This document shows, one piece after another, positions 1 to 13,100 of a DNA stretch of 64,000 nucleotides. Positions within the stretch are counted from its first letter, which is position 1. Each line of letters begins with the position of its first letter. A program made the position numbers and the translations under genes. Source of the stretch: Candidula unifasciata (taxonomy: Eukaryota; Mollusca; Gastropoda; Stylommatophora; Geomitridae); assembly GCA_905116865.2 (NCBI GenBank), contig CAJHNH020008464.1, positions 1 to 64,000 on the forward strand. Direction: 5' to 3'. Below the pieces are notes generated by a model. The model had not been told where the DNA came from. It did no database searches and worked only from the letters and a program-made list of their open reading frames with translations.

Positions 1-911
1 TCTTCCCTCAATATTGCCAGTTCTCACCAAGTTTTCAAGTATGTTCCTTCTCATAGCATGGCCAATAAATACTGGCTGTTTGTATCTAATCTCCCTAATC
101 TATTCACAGCTTTCACCTCTGTCTACAAGAGGACTGTCTCATTTGTTTTGTTTTTTCATTATTTCATTATATTGTTTCGCATTTTTAGTTTTTTTTAAAA
201 AAACAATCTTATTGCCAGTGAATGTTTTTTGGTTTGCCAGCTGCTAGTTAGTGAAAAGTAAAAATAAGTAGTACCTTTTCTATGCCTATAGCGTATAGGG
301 CATATATGGCTAGACCTTTATTTTATAGACTAATTGGCACAAGATATCTACTACTACAAAGTCGGCGTCTGTGAATTATACTTCTTCTTTTGTTGTCTCA
401 CTGAAACTAGGTGGTAGCCCAGAGTCGTGGTTTTCTGTATTTGCCTTGCGCTTCTCAGGTGGCTTGGATGATGGATTTGTTCACCTTTTGGCAGGTTTCT
501 GCTACATAATTTATCAATCTCTTTCTTGGTCTTCCTCTCACTTTCCTCCCAGATGTTCAACTGTAAAAAGTCTCATTTGCAGTTTGGTCTGGCTGCATTC
601 TCACTAGATGGTAGAATCATTTCATTATGTCTGTGGCTTAGGCATTGCTTCATAATGCCAGGGTGCCGGGTCCAATTCCAGTTAAGGACAGTTTGTCTTG
701 CATTGTTTATGACAGTGTTACAGAGAGCTGACCATTCGGTGGCAATGACAAAATACTGAACGAAACATTTGCATATAAAAACCACAACAGTTTTGTTTTT
801 TTTAAACTGGAGTTGGTTCTGCAACATCCTGTAAAAGGATACGCAGCTAACTAACTACAACAAAAGTAACTATATCTGCAACAACAATAAAAACAGCAGC
901 CAAGAAGTTAC
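1..911. other. Start of PSME4 intron 29: no exon recognised
   Basis: I searched both strands for the next PSME4 exon and found none, so intron 29 extends past the left edge. The stretch holds a short tSINE remnant (about 265-360, with the ATAGGGCATAT and TTATAGACTAATTGGCAC blocks) and a Rep-G copy (about 405-545). The remainder is AT-rich and not recognised. Confidence 0.6.
405..545 (+). repeat. Dispersed repeat Rep-G, copy 1
   Basis: It shares long blocks with 7740-7860: GTTTTCTGTATTT, CTTGCGCTTCTC, GGTGGCTTG and TGATGGATTTGTTCA. No coding content was recognised. The class of element is unknown. Confidence 0.6.
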
Positions 912-1103
912 CGTGATTGTTACAGCAAAAGTCTCCAGCCCTTTATAGACCTTATTCATGATATCCTCAATAACCCTGAGAATTGAGGGCTTTTCAAACT
1001 GCTGAGCCTGGACAATGGCCGGCCACAGTTTGCTCAGTGACTGCCAGTCCCGTTTGTTGGCCAGGCATGTCTTGCCTCCACTCTGTATCACATACAAGCT
1101 GCC
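912..1103 (-). CDS. PSME4: PSME4 exon 29
   Basis: 192 nt, phase 0 to 0, residues 1018-1081. It contains [19 protein letters not shown] and [13 protein letters not shown], matching the human CLANLHDWDCIVQTWPAIV and LEKPSIVRLFDDL blocks. The acceptor is TTTAG at 1104 and the donor is ACG|GTAAC at 912/911. This is the last exon in the window. Confidence 0.95.
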
Positions 1104-4100
1104 CTAAATAAGAAGAGAAAATATTTAAATACTTTGTCAGTCACAAATAATGTATGATGTGTGACCGATTCCTTCACTTGTATTCCAGCCATCAGATAAT
1201 GTGTCCTCTTTATTTTTTTTCCCCTTAGTGATAAGAAAGCTTTTGTGTGCTGCAAATCCCCCCACTGATCCAATGTTTTTTGCACTCATTAGGTGTACTA
1301 AGTGTAGCATAACATTGGCCAAAAATATAGTTATTAGATTTGCCGTGGTAGACGGAGGCATTCCTCTGTGAGTCAAAAGTGGTTTTTGTTGTTCCAGTAA
1401 CTGATTTGCTTTTCAGAAAGTGGACCATATTATACAATATAATTTCACCATTATCAAAACAAAACAAGCACATGTGAACTATTTTCTCATTACATTTTGA
1501 AGGAAACAATACAAAAGAATCACTTAAATCAGTTTCCAGTGTGGTTTCTGGGGCTCCCTTTTTGGGGGGTGGGGGAGGTGGGGACAGCCTCATTGCTCCC
1601 AACAAACATGTCATAGGAGGCGACTAATTATGGGCATTTCCTTCAAACTAGGAGTGCATCTTGTTGAGAGGCCAGGAACCAATAGTATGCACACAAACAA
1701 ACCTGACATGTAAAATGGATGTGCATAAAAAAAACTTGTTCCAGAACAAGAGTAATGTCCAGAAGTGGACGAACACCCAGAACTTTCGGCCAGAGTTTAC
1801 AGCTGGTGAAAACTAAGAAGATTAGCTCATGCACATCATATGTTAATTTCTCTATCTATTCTTCCTTTCAATGTGAAAACTGTCCCTAAATATTTAAATA
1901 CACTTGGTCTTATCCCAGGTTACAACCACATTTACAACATAAACAGTCCATCCAGATGTAGTTCAGCAAAGAAATGAGAGACAGACATGCAGAAACATAA
2001 AATAGATATATTCTTCCAAACATACTGCCTATCTCATGTATCATATAATAGATATATTCTTCTAAACATACTGCCTATCTCATGTATCATATAATAGATA
2101 TATTCTTTCAACATACTACATACTGCCTATCTCATGTATCATATAATAGATATATTCTTTCAAACACACTGCCTATCTCTTGTATCATATAATAGATATA
2201 TTCTTTCAAACACACTGCCTATCTCTTGTATCATATAATAGATATATTCTTCTAAACATACTGCCTACCTCATGTATCATATAATAGATATATTCTTCCA
2301 AACATACTGCCTATCTCATGTATCATTTAATAGATATATTCTTTTAAACATACTGCCTATCTCATTTATCATCTAGTAGATATATTCTTTCAAACACACT
2401 GCCTATCTCTTGTATCATATAATAGATATATTCTTTCAAACACACTGCCTATCTCATGTATCATATAATAGATATATTCTTTCAACATACTACATACTGC
2501 CTATCTCATGTATCATATAATAGATATATTCTTTCAAACACACTGCCTATCTCTTGTATCATATAATAGATATATTCTTTCAAACACACTGCCTATCTCT
2601 TGTATCATATAATAGATATATTCTTTCAAACATACTGCCTATCTCATGTATCATATAATAGATATATTCTTTCAACATACTACATACTGCCTATCTCATG
2701 TATCATATAATAGATATATTCTTTCAAACACACTGCCTATCTCTTGTATCATATAATAGATATATTCTTTCAAACACACTGCCTATCTCTTGTATCATAT
2801 AATAGATATATTCTTTCAAACACACTGCCTATCTCATGTATCATATAATAGATATATTCTTTCAACATACTACATACTGCCTATCTCATGTATCATATAA
2901 TAGATATATTCTTTCAAACACACTGCCTATCTCTTGTATCATATAATAGATATATTCTTTCAAACACACTGCCTATCTCTTGTATCATATAATAGATATA
3001 TTCTTTCAACATACTACATACTGCCTATCTCATGTATCATATAATAGATATATTCTTTCAAACACACTGCCTATCTCTTGTATCATATAATAGATAAATT
3101 CTTTCAAACACACTGCCTATCTCATGTATGAAGTGAGCAAAGTTAAAGACAAGCTCTGGTGGTCAATGGAAATATAAAAGCAAGGAAACCTTGAAAACAT
3201 GCTGCTCCACATCCTTGTTCTTCAGGTGATCCACAATCTGGGGCAGGCATGTCAGATAAGAGTAGTTAAACAACCTGAATGCTTGATGTAAGCACATCTG
3301 GGCTCGTTTTCTCACCTGAAAATACACAGAATATGACAGCAATTGCTTTCTTGCAGGTAAAGTTTTATATTTTAAAATTGTGCGTGTCCAGTAGATTCTC
3401 ATTCTTCTTCTCCTGCACTTGTCCTTAAATAGTGGTTGTCCAATTGTATTGTAATTTACAGCCAGGCTGCAATATCTGCACCTTTAGGCCCAACATCACA
3501 TCCAATTTCAGCTAATCCCTAATTAGCTGCCTTTTTGGACACCGGAGCAGTGGGTGTTTCTTCCCCACCAAAATTTTTTTTGTGTGGAGAACACATGATA
3601 CTATGGCCAATTTCAACCATTCTCTGTGCAGTGTGCTGAATCATGATCATATTACAGTCTAATGTGTTTCTCTGCATTTAGTAAGTTCTAGTACTGGCTG
3701 TACCTTGCTTTTTTTGTTTTTCTGTGCTGGCAGAAGGCAAAGAGAGCTCTGCAAAACATCCAACTTTTTTATCAGGTCAAGAAAAAAGCCTACACATCAA
3801 TCTTTCAGATCCCTCTTTCCTATCTAGTGGTCCAAATGAACAATGTAAGATGTCCATGATACTATACAAACATTTAAAAAAAACCTCAACATTAGAATGC
3901 AATCCTTTCTGCAATTATATTATTCCTTTTGACTGCCAAGATTTTATACTGCTATTCTACAAGCAATATTTAATGAATATAGACAATGTGCTTCTTAAAA
4001 TGTTTAATGTTTTACAAGAACCTGAGTGGCCATGAGGCTTAAAACGGAGCTGAGAAGATAAGGAAAATCCAGCACCTTAAAGAGAGTGTGGCTGCAGCAG

Positions 4101-7100
4101 CTGCATCTCTGGACATGAGTCAGAAGATGTGACAGTAGATTAAATATCATCTAGACATCACCAGAGAATAAATGAGGCTCAATTCCAAGTGCATAAGGTA
4201 AGTCTAAAACTTTAAACTTTTCTGAACATGGGTATGTCTATTAAATAATTATTTTATAATAATTTAAAATCCCAGCAATCATTCTGGATAACCCTGTATT
4301 TTTGTCTGTTCTTTTTTTTTTTTTTTAATTTCATAACATGACTATTAAAAAGTATGCAGTCCATGGCAGATCTTCAAAAATAAAAGGGGTCCATGGGTTA
4401 GAGGTAACTGAGAACCCCTGTCTAAGATAGCAGCAAACCCTTTTTGATGGTTAGGCATCTTGAATGTCAGCAATAGAATATAAGGATTACTACTCAACAG
4501 CCTTTCAGAGAATTCACAAACAACTTCTGCTAATGATTCATTTTGTCTGGTGGTCTCATTTCCCATTTAAAAGCCAAACAAAATGTAACCAAACTCACCT
4601 CTCGATACCGACTCAGAGACAGACTAAGCAGCTCATTCAGCATGACTTGGTGTCGACTAGTGAACCCATGCACAGAGGAATTCAGAATCCTCAGCTAAAT
4701 TAGTTTAAAATACACAAAAATACACACAATTTGGACTGTATTATGTATATATATATATATATTTCAGTTCTTATATATTTGAAAATATTCACATCTTAAC
4801 AACCGTTATCAAATGTTCAAAGTTGTAACTCCTTCTTCTTCAGCAATTCGAGCCCTTGAGGTTTATTACTGCAGATATTACTCGCCTTCATTTATTTCTG
4901 AATATGAGGCTCGGATATCTGCTTCATGACGAAAATGAGATTTTACAAAGGTTGTGAGTGTCGGCCCCATGTTTTAACCCCCAACCATGGTGTCTTTCTT
5001 TGTCTGTTCTCTACCCTTTCAACCTAGGAGGCCCTGCAGGTAGCGTTGCAACCATTAGCATGGCTCTCAGGGTAACTGAGAAGCATAAGCTCCTCCAAGT
5101 TATATAACCAGCATAAGCTCCGCCAAGTTATATAACCAATTTACTTCAAGCAAACACATAAAAATAACAAGATAGCCTGACATATTGCATTTTCAGGATA
5201 TTATCTAACAGGAATTGCCTCTTTGTCTATAACCCTTCTGCCTTTGAAAAAATATCTTTAAAAAAAAAATTTTTTTCTTTTGGTTTAATGCATCCTTATA
5301 ATTCTCGGAAACTACACCACAGGAAGAAAAGAGCAAAAAGAAATGAAGAGTCTTATAAATTTTTTTTTTTCAACAAATATCCAGGTGTTTGAACCCATAG
5401 ACCGCCAAGCAGACAGGCAAGCAAGAAATCCACAGCTTCTTCACACCTGCCAAGTCATTACACATTGGAAGGGAGGAGGGGAGGGGGAAGGAGTCATGCC
5501 TACCAAGCTGTTGTGACCGGTCCCAATGCTGTTATACAGTCCTAGTGGCCACTGCCCAAAGTCTTCATGTTATCAAAAACCCACAAAAGTCAGAATTCTG
5601 GCTTTCCCAGGGTGACAGGGTTAAATCACATAACAACAACAATAACAACAACAACAACAAAGGGCTAGCTTAACCAACAAATGCTAGAAGAACTTAGATG
5701 TGTCGGCTGAAAAGCACAAACGTCACAACTCAACTGTAAACTGGGACAGTGCAAATATGTCAAAAACAAACAATACCAAATGAAGATAGAGCCTCCTAGG
5801 CTGTAAAAAATTATATTAACTCTTTAAGTCTCAAACAATACTTCATGTGTGATTGGTTCTTCACCCCGAATCCCATCCATCACATTATGTGTTCTCTTGT
5901 TTTACCATTTGGTCAGAGCACGCTAAAGAAATCTGGCTTTCCCAGAAGCCAGTTTAGATTTATTCTCTTTGAAAGTAACACTTATGATATTTCATAAAGA
6001 CTGTGTTGTTCCTTGCGCATCATCTGCAAATACCTTCTGTCACTCAAAGAGTTAAACTTATGACAACAAATTAATAACTGAGAATGTGAAGATTCTGTAA
6101 CTAAGATAAAATAGGACAATAGCCCCATACCTCATGCTGCAACTGGATCCTGTCTATCAGTAATGCCCGCAAGTATCTCTTCTTTGACACCAACTGTAGA
6201 CAGAATCAGAAAAATACTTTGCATATAAACACTTCTAAATATACTGTTATAAAAATATTCCTTTTAATACAAATTTATTCAATGGCGCATTCTTATTAAT
6301 TGACAGGAAAGCCTGTACACCTAAAAACTATCAATGACCAAGATGCATTTGTTTTTTGTGATTAGTATACAAATTGATCTTATAATGATGATAATATTTC
6401 TTCACAATAATGAGGAAAATATAAATATAAATGCATACTTAAACTGATTCGAAGGTCATAGGGCTTGACAATAATTACCCTTTGGTGCTCTTATCTCTTT
6501 CAACAACAGTACAAAGCTCTAGTTTATTACACAACAAGTGGCAAACAAGTAAGAATGTGTACGTATGTATACAAGTATTACAAACTATCACATGTTGTTA
6601 TGAATAAATTAAAATTATTTGTAGATTTCCCAGTGCAAGGGCCAGTATATTGCATATTATTGTAGTTTATTAGCATATTGTTTTTGTAAATCTGAATGTT
6701 TCTGATCCATAATAAAATACTGAATTTCCTCGTGTGGGTTCCGGGGCCCCACTGTGAGGAAAACAAGAATAGACCCACTGCCTACCCAAAAGCATGTCGT
6801 AAGAGTCGACTAATTGGGAGCTTCCTTTGAAGTCAAAGTGCATCTGCCTGAGAGGCAAGGAACCACCAGTCTGCATTCAAGTGAATCACATCTATAAAAC
6901 TGATGCACACCCAACACTCAGGTTCTGGAACAGGACTGCAGTCCAGGCGTGGACGAACAACCAGAACTTTCCACCAGAGTCTACAGCTGGTGAACGTGAA
7001 AAAGAAGAAGAAATACTGAATTGTTTAGTTTGACTCTGTGAGTTTGACTCTGTGTATTCAAAATCTGATGCTAGATTTAATATGCTTAGACTTCCACACA

Positions 7101-10100
7101 TTCCTAGAGCTATAATTACATTAATATGGAATACACCAAGAAAACTCTTTTCCATGCCATTAGGCGTTTAGTGCATATAGGGCTAGACCTATTTTTTATA
7201 GACCAATCGGGTAAAGATGAGTTATGTGGTCAGCATCACGCCAGCCGCCTTTACTTCCCGGGACTGCACCCAGTACACACTCAATGCTGTGTCAACCTTG
7301 GAGCCAAGGTCATTTTTGAAAAAAAAGAAAGAGTCCGGCTCCGACAGGGAGCGAAAATCTGCAGGGGAGCGTCTAGCCGCTATGCCGCCGGGACTCCAAA
7401 CTAAATATATGAATTATTAAATTATGAAGTGAGTTTTTACCAAGTGAAACTTCCCCATGTGGAGGTCCAGGGCGCCGTAGGAGGGGGTGAAAAACAGAGA
7501 ACCTGCTCATTAACAAGCATGTTATAGAAGATGGCTATTTAAGGTTTTGCTGAAGCTGGGTGTGTTGGGGTGCAGATATCACAGCCCAGCTGTAAACCCA
7601 AACACAACAAGTTAACAACCTTTTTGAGAGTGAATGCAGAAGAAACAGACCAAGATAAATCAGTTATCATTTTCTTGATTTATTTATTTTCTTCTTTTCC
7701 CTATTTTTTTCTTTTTCTTCTTCTTTTCTTCTGTCGTCCACTGATACCAGGTTGTAGCCAAGTGTCATAGTTTTCTGTATTTATCTTGCGCTTCTCCGGT
7801 GGCTTGAGTGATGGATTTGTTCAGCTTTTGCAGATTTCTACTACACCATATTTATTATTTACCATGTTATTTTTTTAGACCTAATTATTGTGCCCTTTTA
7901 TCAAGTGAGGTTAATTTATTCCATTCTCATTTCATGTGGTGGACAAGAGGACAATGTCATCTGCAAAGTCTAAATCTTCAAGTTGATTTGTCATAGTTCA
8001 CTGAATTCCATTTCTCCCTGTGCTGGTTCCAGGCCCCCATTGATGGGGAAAGAAAAAAAAAACCACTGCCTACCCAAAAGCATGTCATAAGAGTGGATAA
8101 CTGGGCGCTTCCTTTGTAGTCGGAGTGTGTACACCAGATAGACAAGGAACCAACAGTCTGCATACAAATGAGTCAGATATGTAAAACAGATGTGCAGGCA
8201 GCACCCAGGTTCTGGAACAGGACTAAAGTCCAGAAGGGGATAAACAACCAAAACTTTCCGCTGGAGTTTACAGCCAGACAGCGAAGAAGAATTACATTTC
8301 TGGCTGTAACTACAATTTTCATAATTCAGTAAACATGGGAACATGGTGGTTTAGTGGCTAGATGATCAACTGCTTGCCTAAAGGGCTGGGTTTGAAATCA
8401 ACATAGGGGTTGATTTTTTAAAAGTTGATCTTGGCCTCCAAGTTGACACAACATAAAAATGGTGCTAGGTAAAGTCCTGGCAACTAAAAGTGGCCGGCAT
8501 GATGTTGACCACACCGTCTGTTGAGTGCAGATTGGTCTATAAAAATATGAGTCTAGCACCCTTTGGCCGATGGGCTCTGGTGTAAAAATAATCCTTCATT
8601 TAACATTTTTTTTTTAACTTTCTGACAGTTAGCTTCAGTTACTTCATTTATTAACCCTTTCGCTGCTATGGACGTCTTTTCCCGATTTCCCATACGCTGC
8701 TGCGCCCGTCTTTGGACGTTATTTTTTTTCTTGACCCCCAGTGCTATGGACGTCCCAAGCCGTGTTTGGACTTTTCTTACAGATTTCTGTTACCTCGTAT
8801 TTTATTGGCTGAAGGGCAATATACATTAGCTATATTTAGATTAAACTGACCCATTTACATATGATTAAAAGCACTGGCACGTGCTTTTAGGTGTGTTTAA
8901 GGTGTGTTTACTGCATTCTGCGTTATCCCGTTGCTTTGTTTACCGTGACAGCGTGGTCGGTGATCTGTGTATTTTGTGCCCTGATATATATTTGTGCTTT
9001 TGTATTATTCTACACTTAGTACAAAATGGCAAGAAAACTTGTTAAAGTTGATGAAGAATTTATGGAGTTTCTGTCAAGAAGTGATAGCGAAGATGACTTT
9101 TGTTTACTTCTGACAGTAAACAAAAGTTTTGACTAGGCCATCAATATCTACTGCTGAAACCGTCGTTGTCCAAAAAAAGCTGTTTGCATGTCCGACGTCC
9201 TCATTGTCGGAATCAGAGAGCAGCGACAATGAAGCACCATCAAAACGGCAATAAATTGATCAGTTGTCTTTATGAACCGCTGATTTGAAACCAGTAGTGC
9301 ATAATTTTGATGACTCCAGCTCTAACTGTATTTCTGCTACTGAAAATTCAAACAGTTCAGTCACTAAAAATTCTCGTCTTTCCCGATGGACAGACACAGA
9401 TTCGGACGAACTTTTTTTTTTTTTTTTGTTGTCTGTCTGCTAATGCTTAGAACAAAGAAACTCAAAATAGAGTACTTGAGCAAAGACTGTTTGCTAAATA
9501 CTCCCGTGAAATAATGTCGACGGACATATTTTTACTATTGTTGAGAATCTCAAACATTTCTCAGACAACAGTGCTCATGCAGGCGGCGATAGACTACAAG
9601 CTTAGGCACGTTATTTATAGTCTGCGTACATCAGTCATTATTATCATTCACACAGCAAAATACGTCAAGCGGTAGTATAGTGTAGTTGGTATCACGTTCG
9701 CCTTAGAATCAGAGGGTCGTGTGTTCAACCCCCGAAGTCGTGTTTTTATTTATTTTTTTTTAAATTATTGTAAATTTTCCTTTCAGTTCCTGCTACTTTT
9801 TATCAACGGACGACTCAAGTATTATTATTAAATTTTTTTTTATTATTTTGGTATTTAATAACATGGTGACTACAAATAACTATGATTAAAGTGGCAGCCG
9901 TGGTAGGTTCGTCAATAAATTTTGGGATACGGACAGGGAACAGTTCTTCCCATTAATCCCCCCCCCCCCCCCAACCCAGAAGGATGATAGCTCCGTTAGT
10001 CAAGTTTGTGGGCCACCATCGTGCCTCTGACTTGTCACCACTCGGACCAACCACACAACTCCCCAGGGTAAATTTTTTTGGGTGTACAAAATATAGCCCT

Positions 10101-13100
10101 CACCGCCGACGCATCTCTTGCGTTTGGAGGATAGAAAAGTATTGCGCACAGCAGAGACTTTTTTTTTTTCACATTGCTTAGCACAGGGAGGACAACTATT
10201 TCCGGGAATGTAGCAGCGAAAGGGTTAACATTCTTATCATCTGGAATACATCTTTTGCTTGGGCTCTCCTGCTCCTAACTGTCACAAATCTTCCATCTGA
10301 TATTATGATTGTCAGACAACCAACACCCACAAATATTACTTTGAACTGGCTCCAAACAAATTCTTACCTGGTTCTCCAAAGCTGATTTGACGACATGGAA
10401 ACTTTTCCACCGGCCATCAAACTCATTCTTCACTGCTCCATAGTGTTGTATAATGACCTCATAGATCTGCAAAAAAAGAGTAACTGACAGTCAAACAATG
10501 TTACTTATTTTGGTTAGGTTCACGTTAATCTCCACAAATAGAGCAGGTCACTTTTCATTCACAAGTTTGTTGGGCTGGTCGACTTTCCTGAAGGTTACAG
10601 GTGTGTCCTGCCCTGTTGTTTGCTTTCTGCATTGTCTTGCATTTATGTTTTTATTCCGAGAAAAAGAATGCCTGTGACATAGGCTGCAGCACTCTCTAAA
10701 AGGGTCGTCTTAGGGTCAGTTTCTCCATGTTTTTGGAGTGTTAAAAGCGCTGGCGTGGTGAAATATACAACATGCAATATCAACAGCATCGCGGAACACC
10801 CTTACGACGTTGTGCGAAGCTCAAAGGGCTCAGGAACTACCAGTCAGAAGTGAGCTAGTGTGTAAATTGGCAAGGCCTGGGGAGACTAATGTTACGTGTT
10901 CCCTTATTTTATTCAGCATATGTGTTATCTTTTTTTTTTTTTGGGTTCACCGGCTGTGAATTCCGGCGGAAGGTCCTGGTTAATCGTCCACTTGGACTTT
11001 TGGCTTTCACCCAGACCTGATTTTTGCATGTACAACCGTTTTAATGTTCCCTGCCTCATGGGCAGCTGTACTCCGACTTCGAAGGAAGACGTCAGGCCTA
11101 TTTCTAGGTTGACTGTGGCCATTGTTTTGTGTGGATCAAGACGTTGCCTGATTTGTGTGGAGTCCACTTTGTCTCCTTCTCCATAGGTATTGCCCCCGGA
11201 GTACCCCTTTGGGGCAGCCCCCTGTGGAACAGTTAGCCCTCAAGGGAAGGCAGGGGCAGATAATGGGCATTCCCCGCCATCCAAGGAGGCTTCCATGTAT
11301 GCAGAGCCGGCACATGGCGCTCTGGTTCTGGGCTCACCCAAGGAATCGTCACGTCCTGCACATGCCTGCTTAACCTCACAACCGTATCAGGCTTCCCGCT
11401 CGACAAGAGCTGCGCCCTCTGGAAGACAGCGGGGAGCAGCCTGTGGATTTTGGACTTTTGTGACCACACGAATAGGTACATTCTTTTTTCTTCGCACGTT
11501 AGATTTCTTTGACGAGCCGTTAGCCCAACAGAATTTTACATCCTGCGTCAGGCATAGCGTTATCAGTTTGGTCCCAACACTCGGGCGAGTGGGGTCTTTG
11601 GGTGTGGACATTTGGTCTTTTTCCGTTCAGTACAAATTGTGGTGGTCAGATTTTGAGCTCACTCGTGTGCCATAGGATCTAGTTTTGTCGGACATTTAGG
11701 ATTAGCCAGCCAATGGGCTGTTGCTGTTGTGGTGTACCTCAGCGCGGTGACGATGACACTAAGGGTTACACGAGGATGTACATGGCTGGCCAGCCTGTGT
11801 ATGGTTGCTGTTTTGGTGTACCTCAGCGCGGTGACGACGACACTAAGGGTTAACCGAGGATGTACATGGATGGCCATCCTCTGGATGGTTGCTGTTGTGG
11901 TGTACCTCAGCGCGGTGATGACGACACTGAGGGTTAACCGAGGATGTACATGGATGGTCAACCTAGGGATGGTTGCTGTTGTGGTGTACCTCAGCGCGGT
12001 GACGACGACACTGAGGGTTAACAGAGGATGTACAGTGAACAGTGTTCTCTTCACTCCGCATTCTTTTAATTAAGGGTTGTGATTTTTAGTTGTACGTTTG
12101 GCAAGCATACTCATGTTCCTTTGGGGCCGCCAAACTCCGAGATCCCCTGACAGCTCTGTTAATGCTCATTTGAGACATTATCCGTGGCGCACGACGAGGA
12201 CGTGCTGCAGGGGTCTTGCGTGAGGTTCCGTAAAACCAGAACAGTGAAGGACTGGCGCCTGAGTGACGTACGAAGTATCTCCTTATACACATCATGTTGG
12301 ACTTAACTTCCCCTCATGCCTGTGACATAAATCACCGCGCCACTATGTTTTATCAAATGCTGTTTATTTTAGGTGACAAAATGTCCATGGAATGTTACTT
12401 TTACTGGAAAATAAGTTTATAAAATGTTGCTTATTCAATGTCTTCTAATTCTCTTTATCAGCTGTAAACTCTGGCATAACGTTCTGGTTGTTCATCCGCT
12501 TCTGGACTTCAGTCTGATTCCAGAAACCAAGTTTTACGTGGACATCCATTTCATGGATCTGGTTTATTTGTAAGCAGACTGTATTTTCCTCGCCTCTCAG
12601 GTCTATCCATTTGGGAGGGAAGGAAACACCCTTAATTAGTTGACTTTTATGGCATGCTTATAATGGGGTGGTGGGTGGTCTATTCCCCACCCCTACCAAC
12701 CCAAAAAAAATGGGGTCCTATCAGTGTGACATATAAAAGTAAAAAGTAAAGATCCATTTTCATGCCTTGGGCACATCGGGCATATGGGAAGAGAACCCCA
12801 TATTTTTACAGACCAATCAGCACTAGGCGGGTAATGTGGTCAGCATTATGCCGGTCGTCTTTACGTCCCCAGGACATCTATCCTAGTACCCATTTTAGGC
12901 TGGGTCGACCAGCAATACCTCATGCCATAATAAAAACCCACGCAGCCAGCAGTGGGTTTCAATATCGATATGTTGGAATTACGAGTCGACACAACACTTA
13001 AGCCACAGATGCCATAGTGTGATATATGTTCAAGGAATAATGTTTATCCAATGCAATATCATCTGACATTTTCTTCTTCTTCTTCGCGTTCACCGGCTGT

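Larger units (their letters stand above)
8651..10228. mobile_element. Decayed piggyBac-like element, 1,578 bp with TTAA ends
   Basis: The element starts TTAACCCTTTCGCTGCTA at 8651 and ends TAGCAGCGAAAGGGTTAA at 10228. These are perfect 18-nt inverted ends including TTAA, the piggyBac target. Just inside the left end, GGACGT motifs recur (8689, 8717, 8749), as subterminal transposase sites often do. A 36-codon start (9026-9136, [20 protein letters not shown]) followed by acidic Ser-rich fragments in shifted frames ([19 protein letters not shown]) looks like a broken transposase N-terminus. No catalytic core remains. A tRNA-like segment (9672-9744) and a C14 run (9960-9973) lie inside. Confidence 0.88.
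10682..12315. mobile_element. 1.63-kb CpG-rich insertion between 14-bp direct repeats
   Basis: ATGCCTGTGACATA occurs at 10668-10681 and again, identically, at 12316-12329. Between them lies sequence much richer in G, C and CpG than the flanking intron. It holds a Rep-A left module (about 10937-11095), a block shared with 39800-39930, and an 84-bp tandem array (11720-12034). No reverse transcriptase or transposase was recognised. The flanking duplication has the length left by target-primed reverse transcription, so a retroposed transcript or a non-autonomous retroposon is the simplest reading. Confidence 0.7.

Noticed and set aside
1..911. A further PSME4 exon left of exon 29
   Set aside because: I looked for residues corresponding to the next human segment on the minus strand and found none; the next exon must be outside the window.
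1130..1400. Second copy of the 240-bp TTAA element
   Set aside because: Internal blocks resemble 5816-6055, but the ends are not preserved, so I mention it only as a possible relative.
1999..3128. CRISPR-like array
   Set aside because: The units are adjacent with no unique spacers, the genome is animal, and the array is a satellite. The same applies to 29417-30137 and 46934-47596.
3724..4035. 103-codon plus-strand ORF in intron 27
   Set aside because: AT-driven composition, no conserved motif, no splice context.
9672..9744. Functional tRNA gene
   Set aside because: A and B boxes fit, but anticodon and T stems mismatch and the acceptor stem does not close convincingly; kept only as a tRNA-like segment.
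11190..12073. ORFs of 161 and 114 codons (plus) and 131 codons (minus) as genes
   Set aside because: They lie in the CpG-rich insertion and its 84-bp tandem array. Openness follows from composition and period, and there is no recognisable domain.
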